From Schizophyllum amplum (lineage: Eukaryota > Basidiomycota > Agaricomycetes > Agaricales > Schizophyllaceae), in contig VDMD01000010.1 in NCBI GenBank assembly GCA_007026445.1, positions 774,318-838,317 on the forward strand: DNA of 64,000 nt, in the 5' to 3' direction. The translations under genes and the position numbers were made by a program. A model generated the notes under the pieces. It saw nothing but the letters and a program-made list of their open reading frames with translations. It did no database searches and was not told the DNA's origin. Positions within the stretch are counted from its first letter, which is position 1. Each line of letters opens with the position of its first letter. Positions 11,067-20,067 of the stretch are shown piece by piece.

Positions 11067-11375
11067 TGTTGGGATTGGTGTTCTAGCACGCTCTCTTGCT
11101 TATGGTATTTTTCTCCGATTTTCCCTGATTTTTCCCATGCCGTTATCGCTACTTATGCGCGCACTACGCCTTACGCTGTTGCGCCACATATTCCGCTTAG
11201 TCATCGGCATTTCCCGGTCTGTCTGCCTAGAGCGGCCGCATCCAAGTCTCTCTTCATCTCTGACTTGTGTGCTGTCGCTCTAGGTGCGTAGTTACACGTT
11301 CTATAGCTTGTTATACATCTCTGACTTGTGTGCTGTCGCTCTAGTGTGTCTGAGTCCTCTGTTCTACCTCGGATA
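11067..11375 (+). repeat. 3' LTR of A1
   Basis: 309 bp from TGTTGGGATTGGTGT to CGGATA. It contains a hairpin (11227-11283) with outer stem CTAGAGCG/CGCTCTAG and inner stem CAAGTC/GACTTG. The 3' arm is repeated at 11323-11344. The stretch from the hairpin through GTGCGTAG to the second arm resembles the same part of LTR-B, although the upstream halves of the LTRs differ. Confidence 0.93.
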
Positions 11376-12872
11376 GAATGATATCTCGTCGTGTTTTCTT
11401 GTTTTCGAGCCTTTCGATACTCATCTAGATGCCCGGCGCGCCAAAACCCCGCCACAGTGCCTCCGAAAACCCGCCGGCAACGTCGAGCGTGTCGCCGGTG
11501 AGCCTCGGAAATTGGCCCGGGAGGCCGAACGGACGCGATCACCATCCGCTTGCTCTTCCCCTCGACCACTGTGGCCTCCCGGTCGCCCATGCCTCCCTCC
11601 TTTCTTCGCCAAACTAATTACAGAGCCCTAGAAAGGCCGCTCCGCGTGTTGAGGAGAAAAACCGCGCTTAAACGCGCTTGAACAAGGTCGGAGCGCGGGA
11701 TGCGCGCTGCGTGCGCAATCCCGCGCGGCAGGTGCATGCTGACGCCCCGTGGCTGGCTTTCATCTAACAAACATATCAGAAGTATCTCGACAGCGAGGGG
11801 GTGGGCCCCATCGCGCTTAAAACGCGGCGGGCGCTATAACACCCGCCCCCGCACCCACCTCCCTTCGACGGGGATCGGGCACGCGCGCGCAGCGCTCTCG
11901 ACGCTACGCGCACTCTGCACGTACTCTATACAACCCCAATCTCGCCCCTCCCTCCCATCCACAATTCCAGAACCCGGTAGATGCGCAAAGTGTCGTACGA
12001 GGTGGCGCTTGAGTACTCCTTGCACCGGGAACTCGCGTCCCCTTTTGCGATGCGCGCGCACTCCACTGGGTTCCCCCTGTCCTCCGTCGCTTTCAACACT
12101 GCGTTGCAGCCCCCAGTGGACCACACGCCGCTGCCCGCCGCCCCTGCCACGCCCGCATCCTCGCCACGCAAGCCTTTCGCGCCGCGCCCCCATCCCGTGC
12201 AACAATTCCTACCCCGGGGCTTGCAGTGTGCTCAAAACTCGGCAACAGACGTCCCTCCACCGCTCCCCGATAGCCGTGCCTCACCCGCGCGCCATCTGCC
12301 GCCCCCGCGGCGAGCGCCCCGCACGCGCGCGCGCCCCACCCGTCCTGCTGTGCGCGCGTCACACGACGAGCTCCTTGAGAGCTCGTCTTTTGAGCATAAT
12401 ACCCCCTCCCCCCTACCCTCATCACCATGATGTACAGGTGCTCGCCTAACCCTGACAGCGAGGGCGCTGCGCGTGGCCGAAAATTTTTCGCAGCGCTTTT
12501 CACGCTTTTTTAGTGTTATTTCCCCTTCCCCCACTACATAGCAATTATATATGTAGATAATCTCTAATATAAGTGTTCTTATTACCCCCTCGAGCGACCG
12601 TGATCGCCCGCGCCGCCCAAACGGGAAGGCGACGGGGAGCGCACGTGGCGCGCGGCAAGCGCGAGGGCGAGCCGGGCGTGCGCGGCGGGCGACCCGTGAG
12701 CCCCTGCACTATTTGGGCTGCCTAGGGGTGATGGCCCGGCAGCCCGCCGTGAGCCAGGGCCCCTGCCGGAAGCCCCGGGAGGGGTCTGTGGCTGTGTGGG
12801 TTAGCCCTCCCTAGCTTTTGCAATTCGTTGCTCGGAAAAGTCCAGCTACTTTTGCAAAAGCTTTACGACATC
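11376..12872. repeat. GC-rich dispersed repeat, copy R1
   Basis: About 1.5 kb without convincing coding sequence. Parts recur at 28251-28740 (reverse) and 30940-32219. Shared pieces are a GCGCTGCGCG...GAAAATTTTTCGC block (12463-12510), an AT-rich block with ATATATGTA (about 12537-12590), and CCCAAACGGGAAGG (12618-12631). The right end, CGACATCAGCTGC at 12872, matches the right end of copy R3. Just inside it are two copies of TTTGCAAAAG-like palindromes. The class is unknown; a TIR DNA transposon derivative is possible. The left boundary is arbitrary (end of the A1 LTR). Confidence 0.45.
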
Positions 12873-13007
12873 AGCTGCACTTCTTGAGGCGCCAGACGTA
12901 GTCCTTGTTGCGCATCTCGAAGCCGGGCGGTTGGCGCATGTAGATCTCCTCATCGAGCCAGCCGTTCAGGAACGCGTTGCTGATGTCGACCGAGTAGAGG
13001 ACGAGGT
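12873..13007 (-). pseudogene. A2 copia RT fragment, antisense
   Basis: The reverse complement matches A1 RT around 9778-9912 ([16 protein letters not shown] through YVWHLKK). It is the left-hand piece of an antisense A-family element, A2, whose other part resumes at 21659 after B2. Its outer end abuts repeat R1, so the rest of the A2 3' half is lost. Confidence 0.85.
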
Positions 13008-13288
13008 TGTTGGAAGGGGTGACCGAGCACGTCTCGCGTTATCCCTGGTTTTGGTATATCTTCGCGTTTTTTCGATCACGTGACCGCGTCTATCTCACAT
13101 GACCCACCCGACTGTATAGTACACCGGCGAATGCCGAGACTCGTCGCTCCTAGAGTGGACACAACCAAGTCTCTATCACTGACTTCGTTGCTACCGCTCT
13201 AGGTGCGTAGCTACACGTTTTACTTGCTTGAATCTATCACTGACTTGGTTGCTACCGCTCTAGTTGACTTAGTTCTGCGCTGTGAACA
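13008..13288 (+). repeat. 5' LTR of B2
   Basis: 281 bp, TGTTGG...GAACA, preceded by the GAGGT duplication and followed by the primer site GGTTATGAGCCCCGCGCT at 13289-13306. Confidence 0.95.
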
Positions 13289-13593
13289 GGTTATGAGCCC
13301 CGCGCTCTGATCGCTGCAGCAGAACTCCGATTTGACTACTTGCGATCGCAACCGCTGTCGAGCGCGCAATTCCGCTTCGATTTACTCGCGTCTAACGGCG
13401 TCGTGTCCGCCACCATCTCCCCTTCACACCCATACCCATCACTCGCCGTGAAAACGACCGAGTCGAACGCTGCGCCCTTATCTTCACCGCCGCGTTTTAC
13501 ATATACGAATCCTGGGTGCTCTAGGTCACGTGGCACCTCAGATCCGGACACCTCCAACTCGCACTACGTACCCCCCATCTCTTCGCCCTCATC

Positions 13594-13953
13594 ATGGAGT
13601 ACGACCACCACAAACAGCCTGTCCTCACCCGCTCCAACTGGGGCTGGTACGAGCCCGAGATCTTGGCCTCACTTCGAGGTGACGGCCTCTATCGCTACGT
13701 GATGGGCACGATCACCGCTCCCTCGCCCGCCGATCCCAACAAGCTCACCGATTCCGAGTACCGCACGCGAGAGACGTACGAGCAGAACAAGGAGCGCGCT
13801 GCCGGGCGCATCTGGCAGTCGATCCACCCGTCGCTGCGTCAGCAGTTCGAGTCGAAGCAGGACGATGCGCACGCTCTCTTTGCCGCGCTGAAGAAGGCGT
13901 TCCACCTTCAGGTGCCCGGGACGCGCTTCAGCGCGTTCAACGACCTCGTCAGC
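13594..13953 (+). pseudogene. B2 gag, 5' fragment
   Basis: The first 120 codons of a B-family gag, nearly identical to B1 from 2747. It ends abruptly after codons for FNDLVS, where the inverted segment starts. The open frame runs on into antisense pol but that extension has no meaning. Confidence 0.9.
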
Positions 13954-15690
13954 GCATCGTCCGACTCCGACTCGATCGGCTCGAGCTGCGCCGGTAAACG
14001 CAACTCGTCCGATGACGACTCCTGCTCTCTCTCCGGCTCTGCAGCTGGCTGGCGCGAACGCGAGCGACTGGGCTGCCTGCGCTGGACTGGCGCGTTCTGC
14101 TGCAGCGCGCTCTCTGACAGATCGCGATTAGTGACGGTGCGGCGGGGCGGAAGCGTACGCGTCTGCTGCTCCACCACTGGCTGCTTAGGCATCGCCCAGT
14201 GCGGCAAGTGACCGGTGTTGGGAGGCGCCGGGTCCGGTGCACGCCTAGACGGTCCAGCGCGGCCTCGCTGCTCGGCCATAGTAGTCGCAGGCGACCAGTA
14301 AGCGGACTTCTTCTGCGGCGCAGAGGGCGGCACAGGTGCGGACTTGGATGAACGCGGCGGCGTACTCGGCCCAGCTGAAGGCGATGGACGCGGCGGCGTG
14401 CGCGGTGGCGCAGGCGGCGGCGGCGGCGTAGGCGGACGCGGCGCAGGAGGCGGCAGCTCATCATCACCGGCGTCATCTGGCGGACTCGCAGACGGCGACG
14501 GCGTATCATCACCCCCGTGATCTGCTGCATCCTCATCAGCACGCAAGTCAGGCTCCTCACCTCTGTCCCGAAGCGTCTGGGTAATCAGGTTTATACTCTT
14601 TGTAGAGTTGCCTGGCATGTAGCGCTCGTCAAACTGCGCATGCGAGGAGATGATGAACTGCTTAGTGGCCGGGTTCCAGAAGCGCCAGGCCTTCGTACCG
14701 GGCGGGTACCCGACAAAAATGCACTTCTGCGAGTGCGGCTGCAGTGCCTTGCGCTTCGACTTCTTCACCAGCACGTAGGCGAGACAGCCAAATGTGCGAA
14801 AGTAGGAGACGTCCGGCTTCTTCTTCTTCCAGGCGATGATGGGCGTTTGATCAGGCGGTAGAGCGGAGGTCGGGGCGCGGTTATCGACGTGGTTGAACGA
14901 CGACACGGCGTGCACCCAGAACGATGGCGGCAGTTTCGACTCCCAGAGCATAGCGGTCGCCGCGTTCGCTATGGTCAGATTAGCACGCTCTGCAACACCG
15001 TTCTGATGCGGCTCATCTGGCTCTGTCGTCTCGAGACGCCACCCGTTCTCCGCTGCGAAACGCTTCATAGCGTTCGAGATGTACTCGCCCCCGGCATCGC
15101 AGCGCATCACCCTCAGCTTCTCGCCCGTCTCCGCCTCCACTGCTGCAATCCAATGGCGTATCGCATCGAAGGCCTCGCTCTTCTTCTTCAGATACACCAC
15201 AGTGCGCCATCGGAACGCGTCGTCAATGAAGGTCATCCAGTAACGGTAGCCCTCAGGCGACGCGACCGGCATAGGCCCCTTCAAGTCGGTGTGAACCAAC
15301 TGAAGTGCGCGCGTCGCTCTCTCTCCCGGTCCGCGCGGAACCGCCTTCCGCTTCTGCTTCCCCATGATGCATGGCTCGCAGATCGGGTCCGGCGCCTTGC
15401 GTGACTCGAGGCGCATCCCACGCACCAGCTTACTGTCCCGCAACCGCGCGATGTCCCCCTGGTTGATATGCGCGAAGCGGCGATGCCAGAGCGCCATGTC
15501 CAGCGGCAGCGTCGTAGCTGACGCACGCGCGGCCTGCTGCTGAGTCCGTGGCACAACGACGCGACCGTCAAGATAGCCCGTGTTCGTCTCGTCGACCGTC
15601 GCAGTGCAGACAAGGACCCCGCCGCGGTAGAACGTCACCTGGCGCCCCTTGGTGTGGATCTCGTACCCCTTGCGCACAGTGAGATGGTAG
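13954..15690 (-). pseudogene. B2 inverted segment, left part (integrase and linker)
   Basis: Antisense B-family pol: GAG-pre-integrase (LWHRRFAHINQG), integrase core (HTDLKGP, DAGGEY, NGVAERAN) and the proline-rich linker ending at SDDA. The frame is open through this part. It is interrupted at YHLTVRKG by C1. The GGTAG duplication copy is 15686-15690. Confidence 0.9.
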
Positions 15691-15831
15691 TATTGAGTGA
15701 AGAGAGGGGGCACAAACACAAACACGAACACAAAAGGTGATGGTTCGGGACAAGAGAGTACAATGGGAACAATGACTACCTAATCCGGCGGACTTCCCCA
15801 TTGGGCCGGTCCAAGCACACCAATCCCAACA
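15691..15831 (-). repeat. 3' LTR of C1
   Basis: 141 bp on the minus strand, identical to 17115-17255. On the plus strand it runs from TATTGAGTG to CCCAACA. Four CTCCCACC blocks (15832, 15862, 15878, 15897) lie just inside and read as purine tracts on the element's own strand. Confidence 0.95.
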
Positions 15832-15927
15832 CTCCCACCTGTGCGCCGGACCGCAAAAGAACTCCCACCTAATCAAGCTCCCACCTAATCCTGCAACTCC
15901 CACCAAATGTGCATCCTCCTATATCCA

Positions 15928-16989
15928 TCACGAGAAGAGAATCATCTTCGGCGCATTCCTGGAGGAACGAGGGGCACGACCCTGGCGGACAGAAGCGGTG
16001 GCCGAGGACGAAGGGGCGGGGGAAGCGAGACGCGGTGAAGAAGGAGGGGAGGGGGACGACCGACGAGCAGGAACGACATACGCGCCATAAGCCTGATCCA
16101 CCTGGTAGTCCTGCTCGACCTCCGCGTCAAGCTCCGCGAGCGAGGCGACCATGTTCGCATTGAGATGCACCTTGTCCGAGATCTTCTGCCTGATCGCCTC
16201 GGGCATGGCGAACATGCAGAAGGCGGCGATATGCCCAGAACGCCCACAGCGGTGACAGTCCCTGCTGTTGACGTTGCACCAGCGATACCCCTTGTCGTCC
16301 AGCCAGAATGTGCTGGGGTCATTCTGGCGCCCGTGCAATAGACCCTCCTGCTCCTGGCGACCGCGGCCAACACGAGCGGCATTCCCCGCAAGCGAAGGGA
16401 TGAACTCCTCCTGCTTGACACTGAATGCCGCGCCAGAGTTCGAGGTGAGCATGTTAATGGCGGTGTCGAGGGTGAGGGCGGTCTGGGAGAGGATGTTGAT
16501 ACGTATCTGATCGAAGGAGTCATCCAGGTTGATGAGAATGATGTCCATGACCTCGTCATCAGAGACAGTGACGCCCAGGCCGGTGAGGATGGCCTTCTGC
16601 GCCTTGACGTTGGCGATGTGCGTCTCAATGGGGTGAGCGGGGTCATGGCGGCACTGCTGGAAGGCCTTGCGAGCATGCATGCGCTTCCAGGGAGTGGGCT
16701 TCTCGTACTTCTCCTTCAGCACCTTCCAGATCGCCTTTGCCCCTTGGCAGTCCTTGACCAACGCAGCGGCGTCGGGACTGAGCTTGGTGTAGAGAAGCCA
16801 CTCAAGCTCAGCATCGAGGGGCTTCTTGGGGTCAGGCACCGCAGCAGCAGGGTCAGAGGTGACGTAGTCGGCCTGAGCAGCGCGGAAGAAGCGCGACATC
16901 TGCTCCTTGAAGGAGTGCCAATCGGACTCTCCCGCAAGGTCAGGGATACGCTCCAGACCCCTGGAGAGGACAGGAGAGATGAGGGACAT
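15928..16989 (-). CDS. C1 Gag (copia-type, UBN2-like) with CCHC zinc knuckle
   Basis: A 353-residue intact gag, starting MSLISPVLSRG and ending in NAPKMILFS. The N-terminal ~200 residues follow the copia gag (UBN2-type) pattern: helical, with W-K-LKEKY and LDDSFDQIR. A canonical zinc knuckle CX2CX4HX4C is at 245-258 (CHRCGRSGHIAAFC). A serine/proline/arginine-rich tail follows. It differs from the A and B gags and has a standard knuckle spacing, so it is not a simple deletion of A or B. It is the only gene in C1. Expected role: coat protein that packages C RNA, with enzymes supplied by another element. It lacks stops and frameshifts. Confidence 0.93.
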   Translation of the reverse strand: MSLISPVLSRGLERIPDLAGESDWHSFKEQMSRFFRAAQADYVTSDPAAAVPDPKKPLDAELEWLLYTKLSPDAAALVKDCQGAKAIWKVLKEKYEKPTPWKRMHARKAFQQCRHDPAHPIETHIANVKAQKAILTGLGVTVSDDEVMDIILINLDDSFDQIRINILSQTALTLDTAINMLTSNSGAAFSVKQEEFIPSLAGNAARVGRGRQEQEGLLHGRQNDPSTFWLDDKGYRWCNVNSRDCHRCGRSGHIAAFCMFAMPEAIRQKISDKVHLNANMVASLAELDAEVEQDYQVDQAYGAYVVPARRSSPSPPSSPRLASPAPSSSATASVRQGRAPRSSRNAPKMILFS

Positions 16990-17096
16990 CGTGGATGAGC
17001 CGATAGAGGGTGATCAGATAAGAGGAAAATTTCGTAGGGGTTTTCTGAAGGTTTAGAGCAAGCAGAGAGACTGTGTTTGAGGTTTAGATAAGCTAG

Positions 17097-17114
17097 AGCG
17101 CGGGGCTCATAACC
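17097..17114 (-). promoter_or_regulatory. Primer binding site of C1
   Basis: The reverse complement is GGTTATGAGCCCCGCGCT, directly after the C1 5' LTR: the same half-tRNA-iMet site as in A1 and B1. Confidence 0.75.
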
Positions 17115-17255
17115 TATTGAGTGAAGAGAGGGGGCACAAACACAAACACGAACACAAAAGGTGATGGTTCGGGACAAGAGAGTACAATGGGAACAATGAC
17201 TACCTAATCCGGCGGACTTCCCCATTGGGCCGGTCCAAGCACACCAATCCCAACA
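17115..17255 (-). repeat. 5' LTR of C1
   Basis: 141 bp, identical to the 3' LTR. On the element strand it starts TGTTGGGATTGGTGT and ends CACTCAATA. Confidence 0.95.
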
Positions 17256-18102
17256 GGTAGATGGAGAGTAGATTCGACGTAAGCAGCGGCACATGAAGCA
17301 CATCGTGGAATATCAAGCTCGCCCCCTCCTCGTTCCCCAGCTTCGGCTTGAACTCGACAGACCCTATCCCCTCTGACCAGATGATGGTGCCGTTGGCGAG
17401 GCGGATCGGCACGCGATGCGGCGAGTAGGACACGAACCAGCCGCGATGCACGATCATGTGTGATGAGGCGCCTGTATCGGTGTTCAGCTTGTTGGCCGAC
17501 TCGGAGCGGAGCCACGCGTCATGCTCGACGGTGGTGAGAGCGCTTGCCTTGCCTGCAGACTCGACGGTGACGACGGCAGCAGCGGTCTGGGGAGGGGAGA
17601 TGGTAGCGGGCGAGGCGGCGGCGGCGGCAGCCTTGCGCTGCTTCTTCTGCTGCTTCTTCGACACGAGCTGGCCAGCGTTGGCGGCGCGCGCAACGGCCTC
17701 GCGCTCGAGCTTCGCCTTCCACTCCGGCGTCCAGGTCGGGCAGTTGTGGATGGTGTGCGGACCGTGGCAGTTGTAGCACTCGATCGCGCGCGCGGCGTTA
17801 GCAGCGAGCGTCTCCTGCTCCGAGGTAGAGGTGCGCGCGGCGAAGTCGCGCTCCACAACGCCCTTCACCTTGTCCAAGCTCAGCTGATCGTCGAGGATGA
17901 GCGTGTTGTACAGCGACTGATGCTGCTCAACGGGCGAGTTGGCGAGCGCGCGCATCGCCACCATCGTGCACAGCTCCTTGTCCAGCGTGTCGATGTCGTA
18001 CCCGGTCTTGGGGCGCAGACTCTTCATGCGCGCAATGCGCCGATCGATCTCGTCAAGCAGCGTGGGGAGGGCGGCGGCGGACTCGGGATCAGTGAGGGTG
18101 AT
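17256..18102 (-). pseudogene. B2 inverted segment, right part (gag C-terminus, protease)
   Basis: Antisense B-family gag from ITLTDPESAA through the zinc knuckle (CYNCHGPHTIHNC) and protease (NTDTGASSHM) to LLSIY, where C1 interrupts. Together with 13954-15690 it corresponds exactly to 3107-5685 of B1 in reverse. Confidence 0.92.
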
Positions 18103-18237
18103 GCACAGTGGCGAGTCACCGCAGATTGAGGGGTCTAGCGATGACGAGCTGCTGCTGCAGGACGAGAGCGCGTTGCCGGGGGTGCCGGAGCAGGCCATGC
18201 AGGCCGGGTTGGAGTTTGTCTGGGATGAGACGCGCAC
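18103..18237 (+). pseudogene. B2 pol linker fragment, sense
   Basis: Sense B-family sequence matching B1 5686-5820 (HSGESPQIEG to VWDETRT). It starts exactly where the inversion ends and stops where LTR-C2 begins. Confidence 0.92.
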
Positions 18238-18521
18238 TGTTGGGATTGGTGTGCTTGGACCGGCCCAATGGGGAAGTCCGCCGGATTAGGTAGTCATTGT
18301 TCCCATTGTACTCTCTCGTCCTGAGCCATCATCATTTGTGTTTGTGTTTGTGTCTGTGCCGCTTTCTTCACTCAATAGGTTATGAGCCCCGCGCTCTAGC
18401 TTATCTAAACCTCAAAAACAGTCTCTCTGCTTGCTCTAAACCCTCAGAAAACCCCTACGAAAATTTCCTCTTATCTGATCACCCTCTATCAGCTCATCCA
18501 CAATGTCCCTCATCTCTCCCG

Positions 18522-18802
18522 TGTTCACAGCGCAGAACTAAGTCAACTAGAGCGGTAGCAACCAAGTCAGTGATGTATTCAAGCAAGTAAAACGTGTAGC
18601 TACGCACCTAGAGCGGTAGCAACCCAGTCAGTGATTGAGACTTGGTTGTGTCCGCTCTAGGAGCGACGAGTCTCGGCATTCGCCGGTGTACTAGACAGTC
18701 GGGTGGGTCATGTGAGATAGACGCGGTCACGTGATCCGAAAAGCGCGAAGATATACCAAAACCAGGGATAACGCGAGACGTGCTCGGTCACCCCTTCCAA
18801 CA
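18522..18802 (-). repeat. Solo LTR-B in C2 gag
   Basis: A 281-bp LTR-B in reverse orientation, flanked by TCCCG at 18517-18521 and 18803-18807. It was left by recombination between the LTRs of a full element. Gag codons on both sides join in frame without it. Confidence 0.95.
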
Positions 18803-18882
18803 TCCCGTCCTCTCCAGGGGTCTGGAGCGTATCCCTGACCTTGCGGGAGAGTCCGATTGGCACTCCTTCAAGGAGCAGATGT

Positions 18883-19130
18883 TGTTGGGATTGGTGTTCT
18901 AGCACGCTCTCGTGCTTATGGTATTTTTCTCCGATTTTTCCTGATTTTTCCCATGCCGTTATCGCTACTTATGCGCGCACTACGCCTTACGCTATGCGCC
19001 ACATATTCCGCTTAGTCATCGGCATTTCCCGGTCTGTCTGCCTAGAGCGGCCGCATCCAAGTCTCTCTTTATCTCTGACTTGTGTGCTGTCGCTCTAGGT
19101 GCGTAGTTACACGTTCTATAGCTTGCTATA
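18883..19130 (+). repeat. Truncated LTR-A in C2 gag
   Basis: Starts TGTTGGGATTGGTGT and stops after GCTTGCTATA, about 60 bp before the normal LTR-A end. Relative to C1, 12 bp of gag (between CAGATGT and GCGCTGC) are missing here. No target duplication is visible. Confidence 0.88.
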
Positions 19131-20067
19131 GCGCTGCTCAGGCCGACTACGTCACCTCTGACCCCGCTGCTGCGGTGCCTGACCCCAAGAAGCCCCTCGA
19201 TGCTGAGCTTGAGTGGCTGCTCTACACCAAGCTCAGTCCCGACGCCGCGGCACTGGTCAAGGACTGCACAGGGGCAAAGGCGATCTGGAAGGTGCTGAAG
19301 GAGAAGTACGAGAAGCCCACTCCCTGGAAGCGCATGCATGCTCGCAAGGCCTTCCAGCAGTGCCGCCATGACCCCTCTCACCCCATCGAGACGCACATTG
19401 CCAACGTCAAGGCGCAGAAGGCCATCCTCACTGGCCTGGGCGTCACTGTCTCTGATGACGAGGTCATGGACGTCATCCTCATCAACCTGGATGACTCCTT
19501 CGATCAGATACGTATCAACATCCTCTCCCAGACCGCCCTCACCCTCGACACCGCCATTAACATGCTCACCTCGAACTCTGGCGCGGCATTCAGTGTCAAG
19601 CAGGAGGAGTTCATCCCTTCGCTTGCGGGGAATGCTGCTCGTGTTGGCCGCGGTTGCCAGGAGCAGGAGGGTCTGTCGGACGGGCGCCAGAATGACCCCA
19701 GCACATTCTGGCTGGACGACAAGGGGTATCGCTGGTGCAACGTCAACAGCAGGGACTGTCACCGCTGTGGGCGTTCCGGACATATCGCCGCCTTCTGCAT
19801 GTTCGCCATGCCCGAGGCGATCAGGCAGAAGATCTCGGACAAGGTGCATCTCAATGAGAACATGGTCGCCTCGCTCGCGGAGCTTGACGCGGAGGTCGAG
19901 CAGGACTACCAGGTGGATCAGGCTTATGGCGCGTATGTCGTTCCTGCTCGTCGGTCGTCCCCCTCCCCTCCTTCTTCACCGCGTCTCGCTTCCCCCACCC
20001 CTTCGTCCTCGGCCACCGCTTCTGTCCGCCAGGGTCGTGCCCCTCGTTCCTCCAGGAATGCGCCGAA

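Larger units (their letters stand above)
1..11375 (+). mobile_element. Copia LTR retrotransposon A1, interrupted by B1
   Basis: A nearly complete Ty1/copia element whose first ~21 bp lie outside the window. Order: 5' LTR (1-288), primer site (289-306), leader, one long gag-protease-integrase-RT-RNase H frame (661-2160 joined to 7790-11041), a purine tract GGGGGTG just before 11067, and 3' LTR (11067-11375). The integrase-before-RT order defines copia. Element B1 sits inside it at 2161-7784 with a CCTTC duplication. Without B1 the frame would be 1583 codons with no stop. The two LTRs differ at one base in the ~288 bp compared (position 246), so A1 is young. Its own target duplication cannot be tested because the left flank is missing; the base run after the 3' LTR is GAATG. 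Confidence 0.93.
15691..17255 (-). mobile_element. Gag-only LTR retrotransposon C1, complete
   Basis: A 1565-bp element on the minus strand with two identical 141-bp LTRs (15691-15831 and 17115-17255; TGTTGGG...CAATA on its own strand). It has the GGTTATGAGCCCCGCGCT primer site (17097-17114), one intact gag gene, four GGTGGGAG purine blocks before the 3' LTR, and a GGTAG duplication (15686-15690 and 17256-17260). No protease, integrase, RT or RNase H is present, so it must be mobilised in trans. Identical LTRs point to recent movement. Its first 15 bp equal those of LTR-A. Confidence 0.95.
18238..20067 (+). mobile_element. C2 element fragment, sense, with nested LTRs
   Basis: A C-family copy with its 5' LTR (18238-18377, about 140 bp), primer site (18378-18395), leader and gag starting at ATG 18503. 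The gag is broken by an antisense solo LTR-B (18522-18802) and by a truncated LTR-A (18883-19130). It then runs from AAQADYV to NAPK near 20067, where it fuses to B-family RT. The zinc knuckle CHRCGRSGHIAAFC is still present. The 3' LTR is missing. Confidence 0.88.

Noticed and set aside
11376..12540. Overlapping frames up to 249 codons in repeat R1
   Set aside because: Several overlapping frames in all phases on both strands reflect high GC and few stops; no domains, and related copies R2 and R3 do not preserve them.
15691..15731. N-terminal residues MFVFVFVPPLF of the antisense B pol frame
   Set aside because: They come from the C1 LTR, not from B. The true upstream sequence is at 17256.
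15832..15904. CRISPR-like spaced repeats
   Set aside because: Four 8-bp purine blocks with uneven spacing in a eukaryotic LTR element; explained as polypurine tracts. No CRISPR array anywhere in the window.
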